Source of the DNA: Oscillospiraceae bacterium
GTDB lineage: Bacteria > Bacillota > Clostridia > Oscillospirales > Acutalibacteraceae
Reading direction: 5' to 3'
Length of the DNA: 64,000 nt
Assembly: GCA_031256825.1 (NCBI GenBank)
Contig: JAIRPV010000015.1
Location: 62,001 to 126,000 of the forward strand
A program made the translations under genes and the position numbers. How positions within the stretch are numbered: the stretch's first letter is position 1; the number at the start of each line of letters is the position of its first letter. This document shows positions 51,712 through 60,527 of this stretch, in pieces. The notes under the pieces were generated by a model. That model did not search any database. It saw nothing but the letters and a program-made list of their open reading frames with translations, and had not been told where the DNA came from.

Positions 51712-52704
51712 TCATTGCGCCGCCAGCTGCGCCCCCGCGTAGTAATGCGCCAGAATCTCCTCGTATCCGCTGCCCTGGCGGGCCATAAAATCCGCGCCGT
51801 ATTGGCTCATACCCACGCCGTGGCCGTAGCCGCGCGTGACAATCTTAAAAAACCCATCTTTTGCGTTGTAGGTTACGTCGAAGTCCGCGCTGCGCAGGCC
51901 CAGCAATTCCCGGGCGGCGCGGCCAGTTATGGTTTGCCCCGCGATTTCGATCTCCAGTATCGTCCCGGATGCGCTGCGGGTTGGTTTGCCGAACCATTTG
52001 GCGGGATCGGAACCGGGCTTTGCCCCCTTTAATTGCTTGAGGAGATCCTTCATGTCGCTCTTGGAGAACATCGTGGTTTTGGTGTAATCCGGCGCGAGGC
52101 GGTCGCCGGGGCTTTCCTGCGGCTGAAGGTAGGGGTAATCCACCCCCCAGTAATTCAGCGCGCTTTCGGTTTTGCCGGGGCTGATGGCAAAAAACGCGGC
52201 GCAGATGGGTTGGCCGTCGTAGACCAGCGTTTCGTTGCGCACGGCGCGCACGGCCTCCTGGAGTTTTTTTTCATACAGGGCAAAGTTGCCGCCCCAGCGA
52301 TCGCGCCGCTGCGCCTGCGAAAAATAGCCCTGATCGCTGGCCCCCGTGTCGGTCACAGCCGCGTTGCCGGCCACTTCGAGCCGGTACCGGGCGAAGGTGT
52401 GGCAGGCCACGGCCTGGGCCTTCAGGGCCTCTTCGTGGGTATTGGGCGAAACTTCTGCCGCAAGGCACCCGGTCAGGTATTCTTCCAGCCCAACGGTAAC
52501 GCTCTGCCCGCTGGCGGTCAGATAGACCGGGATGGCTTCGGCGTCCTCTGTGCCGCCGCTGTTAGCCGCCGTGGCTTGCGCGGCGGCGGCGGTGGTTTGC
52601 TGCGCGGGCGGCGGTTCTGGTTTTGCCGCGCCCGAAAAGCTGGCAATGGGCGTCAGCAGCAGGAGCAGCAGCAAAAGAAAGCCAAAAATTATCTGTTGTT
52701 TCAT
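51712..52704 (-). CDS. spoIID: SpoIID-family peptidoglycan lytic transglycosylase
   Basis: 330 residues. Signal/anchor helix (QQIIFGFLLLLLLLLTPIASF), linker, then the SpoIID/LytB domain: VGLEEYLTGCLAAEVSPNTHEEALKAQAVA, AFFAISPGKTESALNYWG, YLQPQESPGD, ITGRAARELLGLRSADF and the C-terminal TRGYGHGVGMSQYGADFMA. SpoIID cleaves glycan strands during engulfment at endosporulation. It converges on der, with stop codons 8 bases apart. Supports an endospore former. Confidence 0.95.
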   Translation of the reverse strand: MKQQIIFGFLLLLLLLLTPIASFSGAAKPEPPPAQQTTAAAAQATAANSGGTEDAEAIPVYLTASGQSVTVGLEEYLTGCLAAEVSPNTHEEALKAQAVACHTFARYRLEVAGNAAVTDTGASDQGYFSQAQRRDRWGGNFALYEKKLQEAVRAVRNETLVYDGQPICAAFFAISPGKTESALNYWGVDYPYLQPQESPGDRLAPDYTKTTMFSKSDMKDLLKQLKGAKPGSDPAKWFGKPTRSASGTILEIEIAGQTITGRAARELLGLRSADFDVTYNAKDGFFKIVTRGYGHGVGMSQYGADFMARQGSGYEEILAHYYAGAQLAAQ

Positions 52705-52713
52705 ACAATCACC

Positions 52714-52742
52714 TTGACTTTTCCCGCCGGGGCGGCTATAAT
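52714..52742 (+). promoter_or_regulatory. Promoter of the membrane protein-AEC transporter genes
   Basis: TTGACT (52714-52719), 17-base spacer, TATAAT (52737-52742). Confidence 0.8.
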
Positions 52743-52795
52743 AGTATAATATTATTTATATGCCCCCAACCTTCTATTCAGAATCGAGGCCCAAC

Positions 52796-53722
52796 ATGAC
52801 ACAACAACCTTCCTCCCGCAGACTGACCATACAATTGCTCTTCGCGGCGGCGTTTGTGCTGGCGGTGGGGTTGCCAATCCGTATTTATCAGCAGCTTTAT
52901 TTGATTGAGCCTACCGGATTTTGGGCCCGCTTTGAGCCAACGCAGGTGGTGCTCTATCTGTTGTTGGGGCTGCTGGCGCTGGCGCCGGGGGGCATGGCCT
53001 GGTTTGCTCAGCCGCGCGCCGCGCTGGATCTGGGCCGGCGGCGGCGTGCCGCGGAAGGGGTCGCGGCCTTTGCCGCGGCGGCTTCGCTGATGGTGGACGC
53101 GGTTTTTGCCGGGCTTTACGCGCTGGAGCTGCTCAACAAAGCGCCTTTCAGCGCAACGGCGGCGCTGGGCGCGCAGATTGTTATGCGTTCGGGCGGCCTG
53201 GGGGCCATGGGCGAGGCGCTGTTCGCGCTCTGCGGCGCGGCGTTTTTTATCAACCTTGCCCTGATCGATCTGCTGCCGAACAAAAAGATTTACCTGAACC
53301 GCCTGTTGGCGCTGGCCCCGCTGTTTTGGTGCGTGTGCCGCATCCTGCGCCGCTTCGCGCGCACCATCAGCTACCTGCGGGTCAGCGATCTGTTCTTGAA
53401 CCTGTGCATGCTCGTGGCGCTGATGCTCTTTTTCCTTCCGTTCGCGCAGATTCTTTCCGGCGTGAATGGCGAGCGCCGCGCGGCACGGCTGGGCGCGGCG
53501 GGCGCGGCGGCGGCGGCGCTTCAGCTGCTGTGCTTTTTGCCCCGGGCCGTGGCTTGGGCCGCCAATATTCCTCTTTCGCAGGATGCCCTGGTGGAGGCCT
53601 GCGATCCGGTTGTTGCGGCGTTTATCCTGATATTTCTGGCCGGGCGGTTGCTGGTGAGCGACAGCAGCGTAGCATCGATTGCCGCGCCGGCGCAGGAAAG
53701 CGCTCCGGAGGCGGAGGGCTGA
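52796..53722 (+). CDS. Integral membrane protein of unknown function
   Basis: 308 residues from the ATG at 52796 (GAGG site). About eight hydrophobic helices, for example LLFAAAFVLAVGLPIRIY, VVLYLLLGLLALAPGGMAW, LFALCGAAFFINLALIDLL and LMLVALMLFFLPFAQILSG-like segments; short charged loops and an Ala-rich, acidic tail. No recognised motif. It is 3 bases before the AEC transporter start, and the tight spacing suggests joint translation. A transport-related or membrane-organising role is guesswork. Confidence 0.75.
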   Translation: MTQQPSSRRLTIQLLFAAAFVLAVGLPIRIYQQLYLIEPTGFWARFEPTQVVLYLLLGLLALAPGGMAWFAQPRAALDLGRRRRAAEGVAAFAAAASLMVDAVFAGLYALELLNKAPFSATAALGAQIVMRSGGLGAMGEALFALCGAAFFINLALIDLLPNKKIYLNRLLALAPLFWCVCRILRRFARTISYLRVSDLFLNLCMLVALMLFFLPFAQILSGVNGERRAARLGAAGAAAAALQLLCFLPRAVAWAANIPLSQDALVEACDPVVAAFILIFLAGRLLVSDSSVASIAAPAQESAPEAEG

Positions 53723-53725
53723 GGC

Positions 53726-54664
53726 ATGCCAATCTTTCTTCTGAACGCGCGCAACGCCCTGCGGCAGGTGGCTATGCTCTATCTGATTGTGGCCATGGGG
53801 GCCGCCGCCGAGCGGCTCAAGTGGTTCCCCGAAAATGCCGCGCGCCTTTGCACAAAGCTGCTGCTCTATGTGATCACGCCCTGCGCGATCGTGCATTCCT
53901 TTCTTTCGATTGATTATTCCGCCGAAGCGCTGCGGGGCCTGGGGATATCGTTTGCCTGCGGGGCGCTGCTGCACGCCGCCGGGATTTTGCTCAGCGAGCC
54001 CATCTTCCATCGGCATAAAAACCCGGATACCGATCATATCCTGCATTTTGCCGCCATATACGGCAACTGCGGCTACATGGCGCTCCCCTTGGCGCAGGCT
54101 CTGGTGGGCGGCGCCGGGGTGTTTTATTGCTCCGCCGTGATTCTGACGTTCCAGGTGTTCGCGTTCACCCACGGCGAATATGTGATGTCTGGCCGGCAAA
54201 AATTTCAATGGCGCAAAGCGGTGCTCAACGCCGGGGTATTGTCCATGGCAGTTGGCCTGCCGGTGTTTTTGCTGCGGCTGCCCGTGCCGGCGCTGCTGCG
54301 GCAGCCTGTGGCTTCGGTCGCGTCGATGAATTCGCCGCTGGCCATGCTGATGTTCGGCGCTTATCTTTCGCGCACAAACTGGCGCAGCCTGTTGCGCAGC
54401 AAAAAGATCTTTGCCGCCGGGGCAATCAAGCTTCTTTTGATCCCGGCCGCTGTGATGGCGGCGCTGCTGATTCTGCGCGCGCCCGCGCCCCTGCGGCAGG
54501 CCCTGCTGCTTTCCGCCGCCGCGCCCAGCGCCAACAATACGGTGGTCTTTGCCGCGCGCCATGGGCGCGACACAGGCTATGCCGCGCAGGTGGTTGGGGT
54601 CTTCAGTCTGCTTTCCATCGTTACTATGCCGCTGATGATTGCGCTGGCAATGGCGGCAAACTAG
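53726..54664 (+). CDS. AEC-family (auxin efflux carrier-like) permease
   Basis: 312 residues with ten predicted helices in two 5-TM halves. VITPCAIVHSFLSIDY and AAIYGNCGYMALPLAQALVG (N-x-G-[FYN]-x-xxPLxxAL-like) are the first-half signature; AAPSANNTVVFAARHG is the second-half unwound segment. AEC proteins carry malate, malonate or other organic anions, an attractive fit to the malate genes at 43113-45437, but the substrate is inferred only. Confidence 0.9.
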   Translation: MPIFLLNARNALRQVAMLYLIVAMGAAAERLKWFPENAARLCTKLLLYVITPCAIVHSFLSIDYSAEALRGLGISFACGALLHAAGILLSEPIFHRHKNPDTDHILHFAAIYGNCGYMALPLAQALVGGAGVFYCSAVILTFQVFAFTHGEYVMSGRQKFQWRKAVLNAGVLSMAVGLPVFLLRLPVPALLRQPVASVASMNSPLAMLMFGAYLSRTNWRSLLRSKKIFAAGAIKLLLIPAAVMAALLILRAPAPLRQALLLSAAAPSANNTVVFAARHGRDTGYAAQVVGVFSLLSIVTMPLMIALAMAAN

Positions 54665-54743
54665 GATCCGGTAGGCATGCGCCGCCCGCAGGCCGCATAT
54701 AGCTGGAAGGAAGCCCCAATTTCGCCGCAAAGGGAGTGTTCCG

Positions 54744-55355
54744 ATGAACCAGCAATATCCGTGGCCGCTGCTGCCGCTGCCTTATGCCTATCAGGCGCTG
54801 GAGCCATATATTGACGCGCCAACCATGCATTTGCACCACGATCGTCATTTGCGAACCTATGTGGATGATCTCAACGCGGCGCTGGCGCGATATCCACAGC
54901 TGCAAACCCTGTCGTTGCAGCAGCTGATTTTGCACGCCGATCGCCTGCCTGCGGATATCAAGACAACGGTGCTGCACAGCGCGGGCGGGGTGTACAATCA
55001 CGAATTTTTCTTCAGCGGCATGACGCCTGGCGGGCGGCCGCCCACAGGCCGCCTGGCGCAGCTGCTGGCGCGCACCTATGGCAGCTTCGCGGAGTTCCAG
55101 AAGGAGTTCAAAACCCTGGCCCTGGCCGTTTTTGGCTCCGGCTACGCCTGGCTTTGCGCGGATCCGCGGGGCGGGCTGACGATTTTTGCCACAGCCAACC
55201 AGGTGACGCCTCTGACGCAGAAGCTGCTGCCCCTGATTTGCATTGACGTTTGGGAGCATGCCTACTACCTCAAGCACTATAATCTGCGCGCGGATTATGT
55301 TGACGACTGGTTCCGCGTGGCGGATTTTGGCCGCGCTTCGGAACTTTATGGCTGA
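54744..55355 (+). CDS. sodA: Superoxide dismutase, Fe/Mn type
   Basis: 203 residues. The four metal ligands are visible: His in MHLHHDRHLRTYVDD, His in GVYNHEFFFSGM, and Asp and His in CIDVWEHAYYLKHYNLRADYVDDW. GSGYAWLC and FATANQVTPL flank the active site. It converts superoxide to hydrogen peroxide and oxygen. The residues seen do not decide between Fe and Mn; the Mn-related genes in the window make Mn plausible. A terminator follows. Confidence 0.93.
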   Translation: MNQQYPWPLLPLPYAYQALEPYIDAPTMHLHHDRHLRTYVDDLNAALARYPQLQTLSLQQLILHADRLPADIKTTVLHSAGGVYNHEFFFSGMTPGGRPPTGRLAQLLARTYGSFAEFQKEFKTLALAVFGSGYAWLCADPRGGLTIFATANQVTPLTQKLLPLICIDVWEHAYYLKHYNLRADYVDDWFRVADFGRASELYG

Positions 55356-55393
55356 GCGCGATTGCCGCCGCGCGGTTTTTTATGGAAAAAAGA

Positions 55394-55426
55394 AAGGCCC
55401 CCGCTTTGCCGCGGGGGCGGCTTTTG
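55394..55426 (+). terminator. Terminator of the superoxide dismutase gene
   Basis: GGCCCCCGC and GCGGGGGC form the stem around a short loop; CGGCTTTT follows. Confidence 0.85.
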
Positions 55427-55450
55427 TTGGCTTCGCCTGGCGAATTTATG

Positions 55451-55479
55451 TTGACTTTTCCAGATGACCATGCTATAAT
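55451..55479 (+). promoter_or_regulatory. Promoter of the TIM-barrel/oxidoreductase fusion gene
   Basis: TTGACT (55451-55456), 17-base spacer, TATAAT (55474-55479) in an extended TGCTATAAT context. The repeats downstream carry further TGCTATAAT copies. Confidence 0.8.
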
Positions 55480-55651
55480 AAGCACATAACCCATGGCGAG
55501 GTATAATTTTACAAATCAGAGGCCAATGACGAACTGCTCACCGCAGGTGTGCTATAATGAGTATCTTGCTTGTGGCGAGATATGATTTTACAAATCAGAG
55601 GCCAATGACGAACTGCTCACCGCAGGTGTGCTATCATGAGGTATCATTAGA
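55471..55651 (+). repeat. 79-bp tandem repeat with extended -10 at each unit start
   Basis: Units begin with TGCTATAAT at 55471, 55550 and, as TGCTATCAT, at 55629; the first two are exactly 79 bases. Each contains GGCGAGRTATRATTTTACA and CCAATGACGAACTGCTCACC. The same unit occurs on the minus strand at 34998-35085, where it also follows a consensus -35 and 17-base spacer of unrelated sequence. Confidence 0.9.
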
Positions 55652-55666
55652 AGGGGAGATGCGTTT

Positions 55667-57649
55667 ATGTCAAGGTTCCTGTTTTCCGCATTTGCCGACG
55701 AAGCCGCGCCCGATTTGGCGGGGCAAATTGCCGCCTGCCGCAAAAATGGCATCGGAGCGATAGAGCTGCGGGGCGTGGATGGCGACAACATCTCGGATAT
55801 TGAGCCGGCGCAAGCCAAAGAGATCAAGAAGCAGCTCGACAAAAAGGAGATTGCCGTTTCAGCTCTGGGCACCAATTACGGCAAAATGTCGTTTGAACTG
55901 GAGGATTTTCAGAGCACCGTGGCGGTGGCCCGCATTCTGGAAGCGCCGTATATCCGCATGTTCAGCTTTTATTCCGGGCCTGTGGAGGAACGCATTGCGA
56001 AGGTGCGCGCCATGGTGGAATGCGCGGCGAAAAAGCGGGTCAAGTGTTGCCTGGAAAACGAAAAAGGGGTATATGGCGACACGCCGGAACGTGTGTTGGA
56101 GATTTTGCAGGCGGCGCCCGGGCTGGGCTATGTGTTCGATTTCGCTAACTTTATGGAGTGCGGATGCGACACATGGGAGGCCTACCGGATGCTCAAGCCT
56201 TACATCACCTATTTTCATATCAAGGACTACAGCATTGCCGGGCAGGCCGTTGTGCCGGCCGGGCAGGGCGACGGGCACATTGCCGAAATTCTTGCGGACT
56301 ACGACAGCGATCACACCGGGCAGCTGTTCCTGACGCTGGAACCGCATTTGAAGCTCTTTGAAGGCCTTGGCGGCTTCGACGAAGAAACCCGCAAAAAGCT
56401 GGAGGGCGGCGGGGCCTACGCGACGCAGGCAGAGGCGTTCCGGGCGGCGGCGGCGGGAATGAAACAGGCGGCGAAGCTGGCGCAGCCGGTTGCGCTGGGG
56501 ATCATCGGCTTCGGCAACATGGGCAGCGGGCACGCGCGCTATTATCTGGAAGGGGAGCACAAGGGGCTGCGCATTGCCGCTGTTGCGGACACGAACCCCG
56601 CGCGGCTGGAGGATGCGGAGGATCTGCTGCCGGGGGTGGAGACATTCGGCAGCGCGGAAGAACTCATAGAAAGCGGGCTGTGCAACGCCGTGCTCATCGC
56701 CACGCCGCACTACTTCCACCCGCCCATTGCCATTGCGGCGCTGCGGGCCGGGCTGCATGTGATGTGCGAAAAGCCAGCGGGGGTCTATACCAAACAGGTG
56801 CGGGAGATGAACGAGGCTGCCGCAGAGTCCGATCAAATTTTTGCGATCATGTATAATCAGCGCACGAACCCGCTTTATCAAAAGCTGCGGGAGCTGGTGC
56901 AGGGCGGGCAATATGGCGAACTCAAGCGCGTGGTCTGGGTCATCTGCGACTGGTACCGCACGCAGTCGTATTACAATTCCGGCGGGTGGCGCGCCACCTG
57001 GGCGGGGGAAGGCGGCGGCGTGCTGCTCAACCAGTGCCCGCACAACCTGGATTTGTGGCAATGGATTTGCGGCATGCCGTGCAAGGTGCGCGCGGCCTGC
57101 CACGAAGGCCGCTGGCACGACATTGAGGTGGAAGACGACGTGACCATTTACGCCGAGTACCCCAACGGGGCGACGGGGGCGTTCATCACCACAACGGGCG
57201 AACCCGCAGGCGCGAACCGCCTCGAGATCACACTGGACAGGGCGAAGATCCTCAGCGAGGGCGGCAAGCTCAGCATCACAGAGCTGGATGTTTCGACAAA
57301 AGAGCACATCGAAAGCGCGGGCGGCGGCTTTGCGAAGCCGAAAAGCAAGACCATTGAGCTTGTGTTTGAAGACAACAGCGCCAGCCAGCACGCCACGGCA
57401 CTCAACGCGTTTGCGCGGGCGATTCAGACGGGGGATCGCTCCGTGCTTTACGCGCGCGGCGAAGAGGGGATCAACGGGCTGAGCATTTCGAACGCGGCGT
57501 TTTTGTCGTCCTGGCTCGAGCGCGATGTGGCGCTGCCGGTTGACGAGGCGCTTTTCTGGGCAGAGCTGCAAAAGAAAATTGCCGGCTCAAAAGAAAAGGC
57601 CAACGTGACCGAGCGGGTGGAAGGAGATCTTTCGGCAAGCTTTGGATGA
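55667..57649 (+). CDS. Bifunctional sugar isomerase-like (TIM barrel) / Gfo-Idh-MocA oxidoreductase fusion
   Basis: 660 residues; the ATG at 55667 has AAGGGGAG. Residues 1-265 are a xylose-isomerase-like TIM barrel (AP-endonuclease family 2): ELRGVDGDNISDI, CCLENEKGVYGD, VFDFANFMECG, YFHIKDYSIAG and LTLEPHLKLFEG with the metal-binding acids and His. From about residue 285 a Gfo/Idh/MocA enzyme starts: LGIIGFGNMGSGHARYYL, AVADTNPAR, VLIATPHYFHPP, HVMCEKPAGVYTKQV (the EKP motif) and GGVLLNQCPHNLDLWQWICG. The two folds are those of the IolE/IolH- and IolG-type enzymes of inositol and sugar catabolism. A fusion lets product pass between two successive steps; the substrate is unknown. Confidence 0.92.
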   Translation: MSRFLFSAFADEAAPDLAGQIAACRKNGIGAIELRGVDGDNISDIEPAQAKEIKKQLDKKEIAVSALGTNYGKMSFELEDFQSTVAVARILEAPYIRMFSFYSGPVEERIAKVRAMVECAAKKRVKCCLENEKGVYGDTPERVLEILQAAPGLGYVFDFANFMECGCDTWEAYRMLKPYITYFHIKDYSIAGQAVVPAGQGDGHIAEILADYDSDHTGQLFLTLEPHLKLFEGLGGFDEETRKKLEGGGAYATQAEAFRAAAAGMKQAAKLAQPVALGIIGFGNMGSGHARYYLEGEHKGLRIAAVADTNPARLEDAEDLLPGVETFGSAEELIESGLCNAVLIATPHYFHPPIAIAALRAGLHVMCEKPAGVYTKQVREMNEAAAESDQIFAIMYNQRTNPLYQKLRELVQGGQYGELKRVVWVICDWYRTQSYYNSGGWRATWAGEGGGVLLNQCPHNLDLWQWICGMPCKVRAACHEGRWHDIEVEDDVTIYAEYPNGATGAFITTTGEPAGANRLEITLDRAKILSEGGKLSITELDVSTKEHIESAGGGFAKPKSKTIELVFEDNSASQHATALNAFARAIQTGDRSVLYARGEEGINGLSISNAAFLSSWLERDVALPVDEALFWAELQKKIAGSKEKANVTERVEGDLSASFG

Positions 57650-57669
57650 GCCGCAGAAAATAAAACAAG

Positions 57670-57707
57670 AACCTGTATTCACGCAAGCCGATGAATACAG
57701 GTTTTGT
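57670..57707. terminator. Bidirectional terminator
   Basis: AACCTGTATTC / GAATACAGGTT, a perfect 11-bp stem, is followed by TTTGTTTGG on the plus strand and by TTTTA on the other side. It ends the fusion gene and the convergent secreted-protein gene. Confidence 0.85.
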
Positions 57708-57718
57708 TTGGTTTGCTT

Positions 57719-58708
57719 TTATCCGAACCATTTTACAAACGTGGCTTCGGCGCGGCTGGTGTAGCTGACCATGCGCTCCATATACCACTCGGCCAGCCGC
57801 CCGCTGCGAAAAAACGCCGGGGGATTGGACAGCATGGCGCTGATGCTGGGCGTTACTTTGCGCAGGGTCATTGGATCGGCGCGGCCGCCGTTTTTCACCC
57901 TGCCGTTGACAATTTCCAGGGTGTTATAGGCGATATAAAAGTAGCCGTTCTTGATGAACAGATCTTCAATTTCGCCGGGCGAAGCGATTTTGACGGACTT
58001 GACGTAGGCGCCATCCCAGCCGAAGACATGCAGCTGGCTGCGGGCGAAGGAGCCGTAAGCCGGATCGTTTTCGAGGCAGTAAATATAGGTTTCGTCGCAG
58101 ACCGTTGCCGTGGTCTTTTTTGCCGGAGCGATAGGAAACTCGGCCAGCTTGTTGAATTGCGAATCAAAGACGACAAAATTGCGGACGCCGCCCGCGCCTG
58201 TGCGGGTGGCCACATAACGCTGGGAAACAGGCTCGTAATCAATCGTAAAAAACTGCGCCACGCCGCTGACTTTGCGCTTGCCCACAGGCAGCAGGGTTTC
58301 GGGGTCAAGATAGATCAGCGAGTGCTGTGGGCGTTCATAGTTGCTGAACGCGATGGCGACAATTTGCCCCAATTGCGGGTTATAGCACAGATCGGCGCCG
58401 TGATAAAGGCCGTAGCCTTCGAAGGCGGGGTTGCGCTGCGTTGCCACAGTCAGCACGCGCTTCCAGTCCCGCAGGCGAATCTTTTGGATTTCCACTTCTT
58501 CCGCCGCGCCGCCCACCTCTTTGACCAGGCATTGATAGACATATTGGCCGTCGGTGCAGTTGCCCTGCGCGTTGCGCATTTTGGCGTCTTGCCGGGCAAC
58601 GTTATAAACCGGCGCGGCGCCAGCCACCCGCTGCCCCAGGAACCCGGACGCCATCCACGCTTGCAGCCCTAAAATCATTGCCAGAAATGCTGAAACAATC
58701 CCTTTCAT
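57719..58708 (-). CDS. Secreted protein of unknown function, probable beta-propeller
   Basis: 329 residues; the ATG at 58708 follows CGGAG. A signal peptide (IVSAFLAMILGLQAWMASGF) is followed by repeated strands of the kind YVYQCLVKEVG, HSLIYLDPETLLPVGKRKV, RYVATRTGAGGVRNFVVFD and YIYCLENDPAY, which look like blades of a six- or seven-bladed propeller (helveticin- or YncE-like). No catalytic motif was recognised. The C-terminal ~45 residues are helical. It is transcribed alone from its own promoter and may bind carbohydrate or protein at the cell surface. Confidence 0.72.
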   Translation of the reverse strand: MKGIVSAFLAMILGLQAWMASGFLGQRVAGAAPVYNVARQDAKMRNAQGNCTDGQYVYQCLVKEVGGAAEEVEIQKIRLRDWKRVLTVATQRNPAFEGYGLYHGADLCYNPQLGQIVAIAFSNYERPQHSLIYLDPETLLPVGKRKVSGVAQFFTIDYEPVSQRYVATRTGAGGVRNFVVFDSQFNKLAEFPIAPAKKTTATVCDETYIYCLENDPAYGSFARSQLHVFGWDGAYVKSVKIASPGEIEDLFIKNGYFYIAYNTLEIVNGRVKNGGRADPMTLRKVTPSISAMLSNPPAFFRSGRLAEWYMERMVSYTSRAEATFVKWFG

Positions 58709-58755
58709 TCCATAGCTCCGTTTCCGCTTTGTTTTTTGGATTTTTTGGAGTATTC

Positions 58756-58784
58756 AGTATAGTGGAATCTCAAGGGATTGTCAA
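58756..58784 (-). promoter_or_regulatory. Promoter of the secreted-protein gene
   Basis: On the minus strand TTGACA (58779-58784), 17-base spacer, TATACT (58756-58761). Confidence 0.75.
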
Positions 58785-58839
58785 GGGGAAAAACAACGCC
58801 GCATGGGAATCCCATTGTTGCCCGGGAAATGGTTTGCGC

Positions 58840-59244
58840 TCACATGACATTTGGCTGCGGGCCGCAGCGCTCGGCGAGTTTGCCGCCTTCGCCGAGCCGT
58901 TTGATTGCCGCGAAGCTTTCTTCGCTGAGGATATGCTCCATGCGGCAGGCGTCTGCGGCGGCGGCGGGCTCGCTGACGCCCAGGGCGACCAGCCAGTCGT
59001 AGAGCGTTGCGTGGCGATCGTAGACCCGCTCGGCGGCCTGCTCGCCTTTTGGGGTGAGCGTGATATAGTTGTCGCCATCCATTTGGACAAACCCGCCTTC
59101 GCGCAGCTTTTTCATGGCCACGCTGACACTGGGCCGCGAGTAACCCATTTTTTCTACGATATCAATGGAACGCACCGCCCCCGCTTTGCGCGAGAGCAAT
59201 AGAATGGTCTCCAGATAATCTTCCGCCGAAGCCTGGATGGACAT
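58840..59244 (-). CDS. DtxR/MntR-family metal-dependent regulator
   Basis: 134 residues from the ATG at 59244 (AGGGGGG site); the larger frame to 59439 has no ribosome site. ASAEDYLETILLLSRKAGAV, IDIVEKMGYSRPSVSVAMKKL (winged helix recognition), GYITLTPKGEQAAERVYDRH-type wing and the metal-binding dimer region ACRMEHILSEESFAAIKRL are those of MntR/DtxR. The SH3-like domain is absent, as in MntR. It probably represses Mn2+ uptake genes when Mn2+ is high, a natural partner of the Mn riboswitch-ATPase at 38837-41777. Targets are not visible. Confidence 0.9.
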   Translation of the reverse strand: MSIQASAEDYLETILLLSRKAGAVRSIDIVEKMGYSRPSVSVAMKKLREGGFVQMDGDNYITLTPKGEQAAERVYDRHATLYDWLVALGVSEPAAAADACRMEHILSEESFAAIKRLGEGGKLAERCGPQPNVM

Positions 59245-59297
59245 GTCGGTTCCCCCCTGGTGCGGTTTTGGTTGTGGTTTTGCGGGTTTCCCCATTC

Positions 59298-60479
59298 TTA
59301 TCCCAGGCGGTAGCCGTTGTCGATCAGCAGGCGCTGGATGCGATCGGCGGGGGTCAGCAGGCGGGAAAGGGACATGTCGTGGTTGAGGGTATCGATGATA
59401 TAGGAGATATATTTGCTCATGCGAACGCTCACATGCCATTCGCGCTGCTGGAGTTCCGGCGGGGTATAGATCATGTCGCCGGTGAATATTTTGCTGAACA
59501 AACCGGCCTTATAGGCAGCGTCCATGCGCGCCAGACCGGATGAGAACAGGCCGAACGAGACGCACAGGAACACACGCTCCGCGCCCAGCTCCTTGAGCTT
59601 TGAGCAAACGTCGATGACGCTGTCTCCGGAGGAGATCATGTCGTCTACCACGATGACGTCTTTGCCGCAGACGCTATCGCCCAGGAATTCGTGGGCGATG
59701 ATGGGGTTGCGGCCGTTCTTGAGGGTTGAGTAGTCGCGGCGCTTATAGAACATGCCAAGATCGACGCCCAACATATTGGCGCAAAAGATGCTGCGGCTCA
59801 TAGCGCCTTCGTCGGGGGAAATCACCATCAGGCGCTCTTTGTCGATATTGACGTCGGGCACTTCGCGGATCAGCGCTTTGAGCATCTGGTAGGTGCACTG
59901 CACGCTTTCGAACCCACAGTTTGGGATGGCGTTTTGTACCCTGGGGTCGTGCGCGTCGAAGGTAATGATATTTTTGACGCCCATGTGCACCAGTTCTTGC
60001 AGCGCCATGGCGCAATCGAGGCTTTCGCGGTTGCTGCGGCGGTGCTGCCGCCCCTCGTAGAGCATGGGCATAATCACGGTCAAACGGCGCTCTTTGCCCG
60101 CCACGGCGCTGATAACGCGCTTAAGGTTGGAAAAATGCTCGTCGGGGCTTGTTGGGTATTCGCGCCCATACATTTCGTAGGTCACACCATAGTTGAAACA
60201 GTCGCACAGAATAAACAGGTCGTAGCCGCGCACGCTTTGCGTGATGACCGCTTTGCCCTCGCCGGTGCTGAAGCGGAGAAAGCGCGCGTCGATCAGGTAG
60301 CTGTCGCGCAGGTAATGATACTGGATATCGCCGGGTGGCAAATGCTTAACATAATCCCTGCGCCAGCGTGTGATATAGGCGTCGATCTGCTGGGCCATGT
60401 GTTCGCAGCCGGGCAACGCGACAATCCCCAATTGCCCAACCGGAACTGCTTGCTGATATTCGCCGGGCGTTTCTGCCAT
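59298..60479 (-). CDS. prs: Ribose-phosphate pyrophosphokinase (PRPP synthetase), long clostridial form
   Basis: 393 residues (classical Prs ~315), the extra length being mostly N-terminal and in the middle. Motifs: RLTVIMPMLYEGRQHRR, FDAHDP with the catalytic region, YKRRDYSTLKNGRNPI (flexible-loop area) and the PRPP-binding VVDDMISSGDSVIDV. It makes PRPP from ribose-5-phosphate and ATP for nucleotide, histidine and tryptophan synthesis. The ATG at 60479 follows GGGAGG; a consensus promoter lies 49 bases upstream. Confidence 0.92.
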   Translation of the reverse strand: MAETPGEYQQAVPVGQLGIVALPGCEHMAQQIDAYITRWRRDYVKHLPPGDIQYHYLRDSYLIDARFLRFSTGEGKAVITQSVRGYDLFILCDCFNYGVTYEMYGREYPTSPDEHFSNLKRVISAVAGKERRLTVIMPMLYEGRQHRRSNRESLDCAMALQELVHMGVKNIITFDAHDPRVQNAIPNCGFESVQCTYQMLKALIREVPDVNIDKERLMVISPDEGAMSRSIFCANMLGVDLGMFYKRRDYSTLKNGRNPIIAHEFLGDSVCGKDVIVVDDMISSGDSVIDVCSKLKELGAERVFLCVSFGLFSSGLARMDAAYKAGLFSKIFTGDMIYTPPELQQREWHVSVRMSKYISYIIDTLNHDMSLSRLLTPADRIQRLLIDNGYRLG

Positions 60480-60527
60480 GATGCGTGTCCTCCCTGATTC
60501 TGTCGTTTTTTACAACCCTTCCCCAAT

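Larger units (their letters stand above)
55356..55666. other. Gene-free interval upstream of the fusion gene
   Basis: The 311 bases hold the sod terminator, a promoter and the 79-bp tandem repeats. No protein gene is supported; short frames across the repeats restart in each unit. Confidence 0.85.

Noticed and set aside
52778..54730. 650-codon minus-strand open frame
   Set aside because: It is antisense to the membrane protein and AEC transporter, and Arg/Gln/His-rich without motifs.
55859..57571. 570-codon minus-strand open frame
   Set aside because: It is antisense to the isomerase/dehydrogenase fusion, with no start signal.
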